DNA from: CAZEAC01 sp964510065 | Lineage (GTDB): Bacteria; Bdellovibrionota_C; UBA2361; CAIXSY01 | Direction: 5' to 3' | Length of the DNA stretch: 18,842 nucleotides | Assembly (NCBI GenBank): GCA_964510065.1 | Contig: CAZEAC010000091.1 | Coordinates: forward strand, 1-18,842 | Shown: in pieces, positions 8,591 through 16,058 of the stretch | How the letters are laid out: every line of letters begins with the position of its first letter | Numbering within the stretch: position 1 is the stretch's first letter | Program-made: the position numbers and the translations under genes | The notes under the pieces: model-generated | What the model saw: only the letters and a program-made list of their open reading frames with translations | Told to the model about the DNA's origin: nothing | Databases searched by the model: none

Positions 8591-8627
8591 GCAGCAATAT
8601 TATATTGTTAGTGCTGCTCCCGGTAAT
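8591..8627 (-). promoter_or_regulatory. Promoter and dyad upstream of the lytic transglycosylase gene
   Basis: On the minus strand a perfect -10 TATAAT (8604-8599) has a poor -35 (TTACCG, 8626-8621) at 16 bases. The -10 sits between the arms of a dyad, GCAGCA (8591-8596) and TGCTGC (8612-8617), which could be an operator. A weak -35 with a flanked -10 suits an activated or repressed promoter; this is inference. Confidence 0.42.
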
Positions 8628-8649
8628 TACTAATAAACCCCGGGTATTC

Positions 8650-8732
8650 TTTCCCTAACTCCGCGACCTCTGTGTCTCTGTGGTTTTAAGGTATTGAAAC
8701 CACAGAGACACAGAGAAGCGGAAAAAGCTACC
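8650..8732. repeat. Palindromic dispersed repeat, copy 1
   Basis: The core is a perfect 19-bp inverted repeat: CTCTGTGTCTCTGTGGTTT (8668-8686), a 10-base loop, and its exact complement (8697-8715). The flanks CCCTAAC...CCGC and GCGGAAAAAGC are also shared, imperfectly, with the second copy at 17652-17738, so the unit is about 80 bases. It lies 35 bases downstream of the rrf2 stop codon (minus strand), where its RNA form would be a strong hairpin and could end or protect that transcript. I recall similar CTCTGTG-rich palindromes scattered in many environmental bacterial genomes but cannot cite this. Confidence 0.75.
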
Positions 8733-8766
8733 CACACCTAAGCAGTTACCGCTTCTGAGGTACCGC

Positions 8767-9231
8767 CTATGCTCTGATCTGAACCGGTTTACCCTCCTGC
8801 AGCGGAAGTTTTATCGAGTTATCAATTATATCCGCCAGAGAGTACCTACTCAAGAAATCGTTTACGTGGTCTTTCAATGCAAACCAGATCGGGCGAAGGT
8901 TGCAGTTTTTACCGCCAGAGCAGCGCTCAGAATTAAGCGGCTTGCTGTCACAGATCACCTCAAAGGTGTCTCCTTCAGAAGCCGCCAGCACGTCCTTAAG
9001 GGTAATATTTGCGGCGTCTTTCGCCAGCTTGTAGCCGCCAGAGGGCCCGCGAACACTTACCACAACATTATTCTTGCGTAGTCGCTGAAGAATCTGCTGG
9101 GCATAATCGAGCGCAATTCCCTGCGATTGGGCTATTTCTGCCGCAGGAACGGAGGCAGCACCATCTTTAAGCCTCTTCCCAATATAGGCTGCACAATGAA
9201 TTCCGTATTCGCCCCACTGCGTGACTCTCAC
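8767..9231 (-). CDS. Rrf2-family Fe-S transcriptional regulator (IscR/SufR-like)
   Basis: 154 residues, the usual length for Rrf2 proteins. The N-terminal winged helix includes AAEIAQSQGIALDYAQQILQ (about 30-49) and the wing RGPSGGYKLA (61-70), both diagnostic. C94, C104 and C110 lie in the sensor loop (ICDSKPLN, then ERCSGGKNCN). The spacing is C-x9-C-x5-C, whereas IscR has C-x5-C-x5-C, so Fe-S binding is likely but with a longer first gap. It is divergent from sufBCD with a 389-base shared regulatory region, so the simplest role is repression of suf, and possibly of itself, when Fe-S clusters are sufficient. The start is GTG (9231), with AAGAG a few bases upstream. Symbols iscR and sufR are both in use for such genes, so none is assigned. 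Confidence 0.88.
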   Translation of the reverse strand: MRVTQWGEYGIHCAAYIGKRLKDGAASVPAAEIAQSQGIALDYAQQILQRLRKNNVVVSVRGPSGGYKLAKDAANITLKDVLAASEGDTFEVICDSKPLNSERCSGGKNCNLRPIWFALKDHVNDFLSRYSLADIIDNSIKLPLQEGKPVQIRA

Positions 9232-9329
9232 AGCTCTTATGATACTCCAAAATAGCTCAAAAAAAATCTTTGTAAGGCCAATTTTTACTTTTTAAGTGGT
9301 CGATTCAGGCAACTGACATTCTCGCAGTG

Positions 9330-9357
9330 TTGACACCTAATCTATTGTAATTAATAT
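9330..9357 (+). promoter_or_regulatory. Candidate suf promoter P1
   Basis: TTGACA (9330-9335), a 16-base spacer and TAATAT (9352-9357). The -35 is consensus, and the -10 lies inside a perfect 16-base palindrome that could be bound by the Rrf2 regulator. Transcription from here would give a leader of about 255 bases. Confidence 0.58.
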
Positions 9358-9388
9358 ATTAATTTATCCCTTGGCCCCTTCCAATTTT

Positions 9389-9417
9389 TTGACTGCGACT
9401 ATATACTAGAATAAGAT
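9389..9417 (+). promoter_or_regulatory. Candidate suf promoter P2
   Basis: TTGACT (9389-9394), a 17-base spacer and TAAGAT (9412-9417). The -10 is covered by the dyad GAATA-AGA-TATTC. It would start RNA near 9424, about 195 bases before sufB. Confidence 0.52.
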
Positions 9418-9588
9418 ATTCAAGTTTGTGTCAGGGCTCCTTAAATAGCCTCGCGATCGCGGATAGGATAGTATGTCCTGCTACAAATTTGTAGAGCTTA
9501 GTACGCTGTAAGCCGGGGGCTCGGGCGGTATTTCCGTTAGAGTATTCATTTGCAGAGTACTAGTGTTCTGAAAATGAGATGTTTCAGT

Positions 9589-9620
9589 TGCGTAAACTTT
9601 CACCTGCGTAAATTTTCATC
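9589..9620 (+). repeat. Tandem 16-base direct repeat abutting the sufB start codon
   Basis: TGCGTAAACTTTCACC (9589-9604) is followed without gap by TGCGTAAATTTTCATC (9605-9620): 14 of 16 identical, both differences C to T. The second copy ends at the base before ATG. The place where a Shine-Dalgarno sequence should be is pyrimidine-rich. Confidence 0.8.
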
Positions 9621-11063
9621 ATGGACACGGATACACAGGTTCTTGAAAACTACACCAATCAGGATTACCGCTACGGCTTTAGCACCCGCATCGAAACGGA
9701 CTCCGCGCCACCTGGCCTGAATGAAGATATAATTCGACTTATCTCCTCCAAAAAAAACGAGCCAGAATTTCTGCTTGAATGGAGGCTGAAGGCCTACAGA
9801 AAGTGGCTTAGCATGACTGCTCCTGGCTGGGCGTTTATCAAGTATCCACCGATCGATTACCAGTCGATCGTGTACTACTCGGCTCCGAAGAAGCGCTCGC
9901 TGAACAGTCTCGATGAGCTCGATCCTGAAATTCGCGAAACCTATGCCAAGCTCGGGATTCCACTTGATGAGCAGAAAAAGATGCATGGAATCGCGGTCGA
10001 TGCGGTATTCGATAGCGTCTCCGTTGCCACGACTTATCGCGAGGAGCTCGCCAAGCATGGAGTGATTTTTTGCTCATTTTCTGAAGCAGCGCGTGAGCAT
10101 CCTGAACTTATAAAAAAATACCTGGGCTCGGTTGTTCCTTATACGGATAACTATTTTGCGACGCTTAACTCGGCAGTCTTTACTGACGGCACGTTCGTGT
10201 ATGTACCGAAAGGAGTGCGCTGCCCACTTGAGCTTTCAACGTATTTCCGGATTAACGCGGAAAAGAGCGGGCAGTTTGAGCGCACGTTGATTGTTGCCGA
10301 CGAAGATTCTTATGTGAGTTACCTTGAGGGTTGCACGGCACCGATGCGTGATGAGAATCAGCTGCATGCGGCAGTTGTTGAGCTTGTGGCGCATGATCGC
10401 GCACAAATAAAGTATTCAACGATCCAGAACTGGTATCCGGGCGATAGGAATGGCGTTGGTGGAATTTATAATTTTGTTACGAAGCGCGGCCTGTGTGCGG
10501 GGCAGCGTTCAAAGATCTCTTGGACTCAGGTTGAAACAGGATCTTCGATTACCTGGAAGTATCCTAGCTGCATATTGAAGGGCGATCATTCGGTAGGAGA
10601 GTTTTACTCCGTGGCGCTGACCAATCACCGTCAGCAGGCCGACACTGGCACCAAGATGATCCATATTGGAAAGAACACGAAGAGCACGATTGTTTCAAAG
10701 GGGATCTCCGCCGGATTTGGACAAAATTCGTATCGCGGACTGGTCAAAGTGATGAAATCAGCGGATAACGCGCGTAACTTTTCGCAGTGTGATTCGATGC
10801 TCATGAGCAGTCACTGTGGAGCGCATACCTTCCCAGATATCGATGTGCGCAATCCAACGGCGAAAGTCGAGCACGAAGCCTCGACATCGAAGATTGGTGA
10901 AGATCAGATTTTTTACTGCAACCAGCGCGGACTTTCCAAGGAAGACGCCATATCGATGATTGTCCATGGGTTTTGCAAAGAAGTGCTCAATGAGTTGCCG
11001 ATGGAGTTCGCGGTTGAAGCGCGAAGACTACTCGAAGTGAGCCTCGAAGGTAGTGTCGGATAA
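9621..11063 (+). CDS. sufB: SufB, Fe-S cluster assembly scaffold
   Basis: 480 residues, full family length. Near-invariant segments are present: YRYGFSTRIE (16-25), GLNEDIIRLISSKKNEPEF (32-50), GVRCPLELSTYFRIN (198-212), YLEGCTAP (234-241, with the conserved cysteine C238), and near the C-terminus an FPDIDVRNPTAKVEHEAS segment and CNQRGLSKEDA. SufB forms SufBC2D with SufC and SufD and carries the nascent cluster in the cytoplasm. The ATG at 9621 is the only reasonable start because a TAA is in frame at 9609-9611 and the family N-terminus begins right after. It has no visible Shine-Dalgarno sequence; a tandem repeat occupies that site. First gene of sufBCD, divergent from the Rrf2 regulator. 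Confidence 0.97.
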   Translation: MDTDTQVLENYTNQDYRYGFSTRIETDSAPPGLNEDIIRLISSKKNEPEFLLEWRLKAYRKWLSMTAPGWAFIKYPPIDYQSIVYYSAPKKRSLNSLDELDPEIRETYAKLGIPLDEQKKMHGIAVDAVFDSVSVATTYREELAKHGVIFCSFSEAAREHPELIKKYLGSVVPYTDNYFATLNSAVFTDGTFVYVPKGVRCPLELSTYFRINAEKSGQFERTLIVADEDSYVSYLEGCTAPMRDENQLHAAVVELVAHDRAQIKYSTIQNWYPGDRNGVGGIYNFVTKRGLCAGQRSKISWTQVETGSSITWKYPSCILKGDHSVGEFYSVALTNHRQQADTGTKMIHIGKNTKSTIVSKGISAGFGQNSYRGLVKVMKSADNARNFSQCDSMLMSSHCGAHTFPDIDVRNPTAKVEHEASTSKIGEDQIFYCNQRGLSKEDAISMIVHGFCKEVLNELPMEFAVEARRLLEVSLEGSVG

Positions 11064-11098
11064 GAAAATTTCAAATTTGAACGTGAAAGGGCGGATCT

Positions 11099-11860
11099 AT
11101 GTCGTTATTAGAGATTAAGAATGTGCACGCGGTGTTGGAGGAGACAGGCACCGAGATTCTGAAGGGGATATCTCTGAGCGTAAATCCCGGTGAAGTACAC
11201 GCAATCATGGGTGCAAACGGCTCGGGAAAAAGCACTCTGGCGAATGTGCTGAGCGGTCGCGATGGTTACAAGATTACCAAGGGCGAGGTACGCATGTCCG
11301 GTAAAGATCTCCTTGAAATGGATCCTGAGACTCGCGCACGAGAGGGACTCTTCTTAGCGTTTCAATATCCGGTTGAGCTGCCTGGTGTATTAGAAAGCTA
11401 TTTTTTGAGGACGGCGCTCAACGCACAAAGGCAGTACCACGGCCAGGAGCAGATTTCGGTGCGCGATTTCGCCGCTCTGCTCAAAGAGAAGGCTAAGATG
11501 TTACAGCTTGATGAAAGCTTCATAAAGCGCACTGTCAATGAGGGCTTCTCGGGTGGCGAGAAAAAGAAAAATGAAATCTTCCAGATGGCCGTGCTAAACC
11601 CGAAACTTTCGATACTCGATGAAACTGATTCGGGGCTTGATATCGACGCACTGCAGGTAGTGGCGCAGGGAGTAAACTCACTACGACGACCTGACAATGC
11701 CACGGTAGTTATCACGCATTATCAGCGACTCCTTAACTACATCGTTCCCGATTATGTGCACGTGCTTCTCGATGGAAAGATTGTGAAATCGGGTGGCAAG
11801 GAGCTGGCGCTCGAGCTTGAAGCCCGTGGTTATCAGTGGGTTCGCGAGGAGCGAGCGTAG
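11099..11860 (+). CDS. sufC: SufC, ABC-type ATPase of the SUF complex
   Basis: 253 residues. Walker A is GANGSGKST (38-46), the Q-loop region is LAFQYP (86-91), the signature is FSGGEKKKNE (150-159), and Walker B is LSILDETDSGLD (170-181). The DETDSGLD form and KKKNE are SufC-specific rather than transporter-like. It drives conformational changes in SufB-SufD during cluster assembly; it is a soluble ATPase, not a transporter subunit. The ATG follows sufB by 35 bases, with AAGGG about 9 bases upstream, and the stop is 3 bases before sufD, so the three genes are one operon. Confidence 0.97.
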   Translation: MSLLEIKNVHAVLEETGTEILKGISLSVNPGEVHAIMGANGSGKSTLANVLSGRDGYKITKGEVRMSGKDLLEMDPETRAREGLFLAFQYPVELPGVLESYFLRTALNAQRQYHGQEQISVRDFAALLKEKAKMLQLDESFIKRTVNEGFSGGEKKKNEIFQMAVLNPKLSILDETDSGLDIDALQVVAQGVNSLRRPDNATVVITHYQRLLNYIVPDYVHVLLDGKIVKSGGKELALELEARGYQWVREERA

Positions 11861-11863
11861 TTC

Positions 11864-13195
11864 ATGGAAGACAATACCGCGAAAGTAATTAACCCTTCCT
11901 GGGTTGCGAACCAATTTCAGGCGCTTCAAGGCGGATTGAATGGTGAGCGCGGTTCGGTGTTTTACGCACTGCGCAAGGCTGCCTTTGAGACGCTTCAAAG
12001 TGGCGGGTTCCCGGCACCGAACAATGAAGATTGGCGCCATACTAATATCGCGCCGTATCTGTCGAAGGAGTACCTGCCGGCCTCCGTGCGAACGATTGAA
12101 CGCGCAGCTCTTGAAAAGTTTTTTGCGGGCAAACTTCCCGCGCAGCTGGTAGTGCTGGTGAATGGCCACTATGATTCGGCCTTGAGTAGCGTAAGTGCAG
12201 ATGGACTGCAAGTGGTTCCACTGAAAGAGGTTATCGGCGGGCATGCCAGCCCAGAACTCACCGCACTTGTTGCCAAGCATCTTGGGCAGGTAGCCAATCC
12301 GGCATTGGCTGCATTTATAGCGTTAAATGCCTCGCTGATGAGAGATGGCGCGGTAATTACCGTCGATAAGGCGGCCGTAATTTCCGAGCCATTGCATATT
12401 ATTCAGATTGCAGCGGGAGAGGATCGCACGCTTATCTGCCCGCGAGTTTTTGTGCATGCTGCAGCGCAGAGTAATCTTGAAATTGTCGAGCATTTTATTT
12501 CAGATACGGCGACGAAGTATCTTCGAGCCGCGGTAACTGAGGTGGTATGTGAAGAATCGAGTACGGTCAGGCACTATAAGATCCAAAGTGAGGCGAGCGA
12601 TGCCTGTCACGTTGGAGTGCTGCATGTCGCTCTTAAAAAAGACTGCGGCTTTACAACATTTACGATGAATAGCGGTGGCGAACTGGTGCGAAATGAGATC
12701 GCTCCGGTACTTTCAGGAGAAAATATCTCCTGCCTTCTTCACGGTATTACCCTCGCTGAAGGCAGCCAGCATATTGATAACTTCACCATACTGGATCATG
12801 CCAAACCGCATTGCCAAAGTACCGAAGTGTTTAAGGGGATATACGCGGGTAAGTCAGAAGGGGTTTTCTGCGGTACTATTATTGTTCGCCCGGACGCGCA
12901 GAAGACTAATGCGATTCAATCTAATCAAAGTATTCTGCTATCCAAAGAAGCTTCGATTGAGTCAAAGCCACAGCTTAAGATTTGGGCTGATGACGTGAAA
13001 TGCACGCACGGCGCTACCGTCGGCGAACTTGACGCGGAAGCGCTTTTCTACCTACGTGCGCGTGGAATTGGAATGGAAGAGGCACGAAGAATGTTAGTAC
13101 GGGCCTTTGCGTCGGCATTAGTAGCAGAGATTCCGAATTCGGCGACACGTAAGATTATCGAAAGCGTTCTTGATAACAAGCTTTCGAAGCTCTGA
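11864..13195 (+). CDS. sufD: SufD, Fe-S cluster assembly scaffold partner
   Basis: 443 residues, typical for SufD. The N-terminal region contains EDWRHTNIAPYL, a SufD hallmark, and the C-terminal beta-helix core contains GSQHIDNFTILDHAKPHC, SNQSILLSKEASIESKPQL and DDVKCTHGATVGELD. It pairs with SufB and binds one SufC in SufBC2D, and is linked to iron acquisition for the cluster. The ATG at 11864 is 3 bases after the sufC stop. No sufS, sufE or sufU follows: the next gene is convergent and unrelated, so sulfur supply must be encoded elsewhere. Confidence 0.96.
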   Translation: MEDNTAKVINPSWVANQFQALQGGLNGERGSVFYALRKAAFETLQSGGFPAPNNEDWRHTNIAPYLSKEYLPASVRTIERAALEKFFAGKLPAQLVVLVNGHYDSALSSVSADGLQVVPLKEVIGGHASPELTALVAKHLGQVANPALAAFIALNASLMRDGAVITVDKAAVISEPLHIIQIAAGEDRTLICPRVFVHAAAQSNLEIVEHFISDTATKYLRAAVTEVVCEESSTVRHYKIQSEASDACHVGVLHVALKKDCGFTTFTMNSGGELVRNEIAPVLSGENISCLLHGITLAEGSQHIDNFTILDHAKPHCQSTEVFKGIYAGKSEGVFCGTIIVRPDAQKTNAIQSNQSILLSKEASIESKPQLKIWADDVKCTHGATVGELDAEALFYLRARGIGMEEARRMLVRAFASALVAEIPNSATRKIIESVLDNKLSKL

Positions 13196-13213
13196 CGTAC
13201 GGCTCCATCTCCG

Positions 13214-13240
13214 TGCTGCCTGTGCAGCATTAAATTTACA
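13214..13240. terminator. Hairpin between convergent sufD and the solute-binding protein gene
   Basis: TGCTGC-CTGT-GCAGCA (13214-13229) forms a 6-bp stem followed by TTAAATTT rather than a clean T run. An alternative pairing of GCTGC-TGTG with CACAGCAGC just downstream is also possible. It sits in the 64 bases between two convergent stops, so a bidirectional terminator is likely but this structure is modest. Confidence 0.38.
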
Positions 13241-13259
13241 CAGCAGCCGCCGAAAGGAG

Positions 13260-14342
13260 CTAATCTGCAGCAACAAATGCTCCATCTCTTACCTGGTACA
13301 TTGCAAGCGGCGCTGGCGAAGATCCCTTTGTGTTAAACTTTATCGTCGCCGAAGCGCCATCGAAGGCGGGGAGTGCGTAGAGTGCTTTATGTAACTCAGT
13401 CTTGCTCCGACGGGCTTCGGCAAAACCTTTGGCAAGGGCAGTCAAGGCGTCATAGCCCCACGCCACAAACAGAGTCTGTGTGCAGCGCTTTTTGTATTTT
13501 GCCTCAAAGCGATGCTTTAGTTTCTTTGTGAGCTCAGAGTCAGGAATTTGCGGCATTGTTTGATAGACACCCTCAAATGCCGCAGCGTCTTGGATGAAAT
13601 AATCCTCGGTGATGATATCCGAGGTAAGTACCGGCTGCGTAAACTTGAGCTGCTTAATCTGCTTGAAAAGCGGCACGATCCCTGAATCGACGGGAACATA
13701 GAGAATATCTGGGCCATGACTTTTTATCTTCGCTAAGATCGTACGGTAGTCAGTCTCTGATGGATTAAGTGCGACTTGATCTGTAATCTTGCCGCCGAGC
13801 GCGCGAAACGCTTCGATGAATCCTTTGGCGACATTCTCGGACCACTCGGCGTTCGTCGAGATGACGGCGGCGCTTTTAGCAGTAAATTTTTCAACGCCGA
13901 ACTTCGCTGCGGTCTGACTGCTTGCCGGAGCCCACGGCCCGATGCCGAAGGTATAGTCTCCTATGTTTTCAAGATCGGGAGCCGAGTCCCAAAGTACGAT
14001 GTTCGAAACTTTTGCCCGCTCAAAAAGAGGCGAGGCTACTTTGGCTTCGGTGAGAGTAGATATGAGCGCCGCGGACACCTTGTCTTGGCTAATAAGTTTC
14101 TGTGCACCGCTTGCCGCTCGCACGGAGAGATACTGCGTGTCTTCAAAGATCAGTTCTATTGGCGCGCCAACTATCCCGTCATGGGCATTTATGTCCTCAG
14201 CGGCCATCTCAATCCCTTGGCGAAACGCTTCCCCCTGTGCAGCATAATCTCCGGTAATATGCAGCAGCGCACCTATTTTAAGTGGCTCGCTGTGAAGCAG
14301 GGCAGGGAGGATAAAGAGCAGAAAAGAAAGACTAGTTTTCAT
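13260..14342 (-). CDS. Periplasmic Leu/Ile/Val-type (Peripla_BP_6) binding protein
   Basis: 360 residues. The signal peptide MKTSLSFLLFILPALLHS gives the start at 14342; the longer upstream frame would bury it. After cleavage comes LKIGALLHITGDYAAQGEA, the diagnostic opening of the LivJ/amide-binding family, then GIEMAAEDINAHDG, and the lobe-2 strand DILYVPVDSG followed by a typical type I periplasmic fold to the end. It would bind a small amino acid, amide or related ligand in the periplasm. No permease (LivH/LivM) or ATPase (LivG/LivF) is next to it, so it is an orphan that either serves a distant transporter or acts as a sensor. It is divergent from the protease gene with 142 bases between. 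Shine-Dalgarno is weak. Confidence 0.87.
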   Translation of the reverse strand: MKTSLSFLLFILPALLHSEPLKIGALLHITGDYAAQGEAFRQGIEMAAEDINAHDGIVGAPIELIFEDTQYLSVRAASGAQKLISQDKVSAALISTLTEAKVASPLFERAKVSNIVLWDSAPDLENIGDYTFGIGPWAPASSQTAAKFGVEKFTAKSAAVISTNAEWSENVAKGFIEAFRALGGKITDQVALNPSETDYRTILAKIKSHGPDILYVPVDSGIVPLFKQIKQLKFTQPVLTSDIITEDYFIQDAAAFEGVYQTMPQIPDSELTKKLKHRFEAKYKKRCTQTLFVAWGYDALTALAKGFAEARRSKTELHKALYALPAFDGASATIKFNTKGSSPAPLAMYQVRDGAFVAAD

Positions 14343-14484
14343 AAGCAAAAGCTTTCTATAGAGTTTTTCTTTTGCCAAGAGGCGAGATTTCGTGAAGGTA
14401 CGGGCGAAAGCCACAAACTATCAAGCAATTCCCGCCGTCATCCGAGCTATTAGTGCCGCGAGATATAAAGTGAGAGGGTATCGA

Positions 14485-15978
14485 ATGAAGCAAGTATACG
14501 GAATTTTCTTAGCGCTTTCCTGCCTTTTGGCGCCCGTTTGCTCGGCGTTGGCCGAAGCTCATATCAAGATTATCGATGGGGCTCCGCTCAGCGAGAATGA
14601 GTACCCGTATGTTGCGAGGCTTAGTACCGGAGGCGATCTGCTATGCACCGGAACCCTTGTCAGCTCGCGTTTCATTTTGACCGCTGCACACTGCTTCTTT
14701 GATGACAGAAATCGCCGCGGCGTCGGTGATACCGATGTGGTCGCGCGTTTGGCCGGCACTGAATATACCTCGTCAAAGGTGTATATACATCCGGCGTACC
14801 ATCCGCGCTCTTCGGCTTGCGTCGAAGGCGAAACAGACGCTGCGCTTATCGAGCTTTCGAGCGACGTTGCTGGAATTACGCCGATTCCGCTCCTTACCTC
14901 GCCTGTACCGCTTGGCGCGACGTTGACCTTGGCTGGATACGGGACGCAGGGAAGTGGTTCAAAGGGCGAAAACGGTACGATACCGGCTTTGGGCACAATA
15001 AATGTCGGGAGCACGATTGTTGAGGGCTACGGAGAATCTCCGCCGACGCAGAATCCGAGCAGTGTCTATTTCTTCTGGAAATTTGATAGCGGCGAGAGCA
15101 ACACTGCGAGCGGAGATTCAGGTGGTCCGGCATTTTACGACTCGGGGAACCAGCGTTATCTCGCCGGAATCACCTGCGGTGGTTACGGAAATGCTGAGAT
15201 CGGAACAGAAAGTTTTGATACACGAGCGGATCTAATGGCAGCTTGGGTCATGGCAGTTGCTGGTACAACACCGGCCAACACAGCCCCCGGCTTCGCTACT
15301 CTTAAGCCGCTCAGTATTACTCTTGGCGCGGCCTTTTCCTATCGTGTTCCGGTCACTGGAAGCGCGCCGCTACAGGTCACCGCAAGCGGTCTTCCCGATG
15401 GTTTGAGCTTCGATGGCAGTAGTATTTCGGGCACTCCAACGGTGAAGGGCAGCTTCGTCGTGAGTTTCAGCGCAACTAATGATTACGGCTCCGCGAGCTC
15501 GGACTTAACGATTGTGGTATCGCAGTTTGATCCGGCGCTGAAAGTTAAGCGAGTGCTTTTACAGTTTGATGACACTGAGGACGCTGAAGACTTCCTCGAC
15601 ATTGATGGCAAGATTACGCTTCCCGCGAAATTTTCTCCGCGCGGCAAAAAAGTCTTGGTCACTATTGGGCGTTTCTCCAAAGAGTTTACGCTCCGTGGCA
15701 ATGGTGAAAGCGCCGCGAGCGGCAGGAGCTTTTTTGATCTCTATGGATCGATTAAACGTGGCGCATTTGCGCGTCCGACGCTGCAGTTTTCGCTCACGCT
15801 TGAACGTGTGGCGCTGTTCGATGAACTTGCGACTCTTGGCTTCCCAGCATCGGAAAGCGCAGTCGATGGCCAAATCGTTCCGCTTCCTTTGACCATAAAC
15901 ATTGAAGGCATCGAGGGATCGGTAACAACGCTGCTAAAACTTCGCGGGCGAGATTTACGTTGGGTAATCTCGAAGTAG
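14485..15978 (+). CDS. Secreted trypsin-like (S1) serine protease with Ig-like domain
   Basis: 497 residues from the ATG at 14485, chosen because a signal peptide (KQVYGIFLALSCLLAPVCSALA) starts there and GAGAGGG lies 6 bases upstream. The mature start IKIIDGAPLSENEYPYVA matches the trypsin activation site. The catalytic triad is H69 (LTAAHC), D118 (GETDAALIEL) and S212 (GDSGGPA); C54 and C70 would form the usual histidine-loop disulfide. Residues ~265-346 are a putative Ig-like (He_PIG type) domain with GLPDGLSFDGSSISGTP. The last ~145 residues match nothing I know and have no membrane anchor or sorting signal. It is probably exported to the periplasm or outside, for protein degradation or predation-like use; substrate unknown. 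Monocistronic, followed by a strong terminator. Confidence 0.9.
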   Translation: MKQVYGIFLALSCLLAPVCSALAEAHIKIIDGAPLSENEYPYVARLSTGGDLLCTGTLVSSRFILTAAHCFFDDRNRRGVGDTDVVARLAGTEYTSSKVYIHPAYHPRSSACVEGETDAALIELSSDVAGITPIPLLTSPVPLGATLTLAGYGTQGSGSKGENGTIPALGTINVGSTIVEGYGESPPTQNPSSVYFFWKFDSGESNTASGDSGGPAFYDSGNQRYLAGITCGGYGNAEIGTESFDTRADLMAAWVMAVAGTTPANTAPGFATLKPLSITLGAAFSYRVPVTGSAPLQVTASGLPDGLSFDGSSISGTPTVKGSFVVSFSATNDYGSASSDLTIVVSQFDPALKVKRVLLQFDDTEDAEDFLDIDGKITLPAKFSPRGKKVLVTIGRFSKEFTLRGNGESAASGRSFFDLYGSIKRGAFARPTLQFSLTLERVALFDELATLGFPASESAVDGQIVPLPLTINIEGIEGSVTTLLKLRGRDLRWVISK

Positions 15979-16058
15979 GCTTTTTTCGGGAGAAATTCGG
16001 TTCGGTCAACTGGTTCTCCTGTTATGAATCAGAGAGAGAGCTACATCGAAAACAGGGC

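Larger units (their letters stand above)
9232..9620. promoter_or_regulatory. rrf2-sufB intergenic regulatory region (389 bases, no gene)
   Basis: No credible coding frame. The sufB half holds two good sigma-70-type promoters facing sufB and four palindromes: AATTAATATATTAATT (9349-9364, perfect 16), GAATA-AGA-TATTC (9409-9421), CGCGATCGCG (9452-9461) and CTACAAATTTGTAG (9481-9494, perfect 14). The first two overlap the two -10 boxes and are the best operator candidates for the Rrf2 protein. A 6-bp hairpin (9568-9587) and a tandem repeat precede sufB. No clear minus-strand promoter for rrf2 was found. Confidence 0.65.

Noticed and set aside
8619..8648. CCCGG/CCGGG inverted repeat near the lytic transglycosylase promoter
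   Set aside because: Only 5 bp with a long loop; expected by chance.
13776..14453. 225-residue frame opposite the solute-binding protein gene
   Set aside because: Shadow of a well-supported minus-strand gene; no domain, signal or ribosome site.
14343..14484. Promoters in the divergent region between binding protein and protease genes
   Set aside because: TATA-like -10 boxes exist on both strands, but none has a matching -35 at a usable distance.
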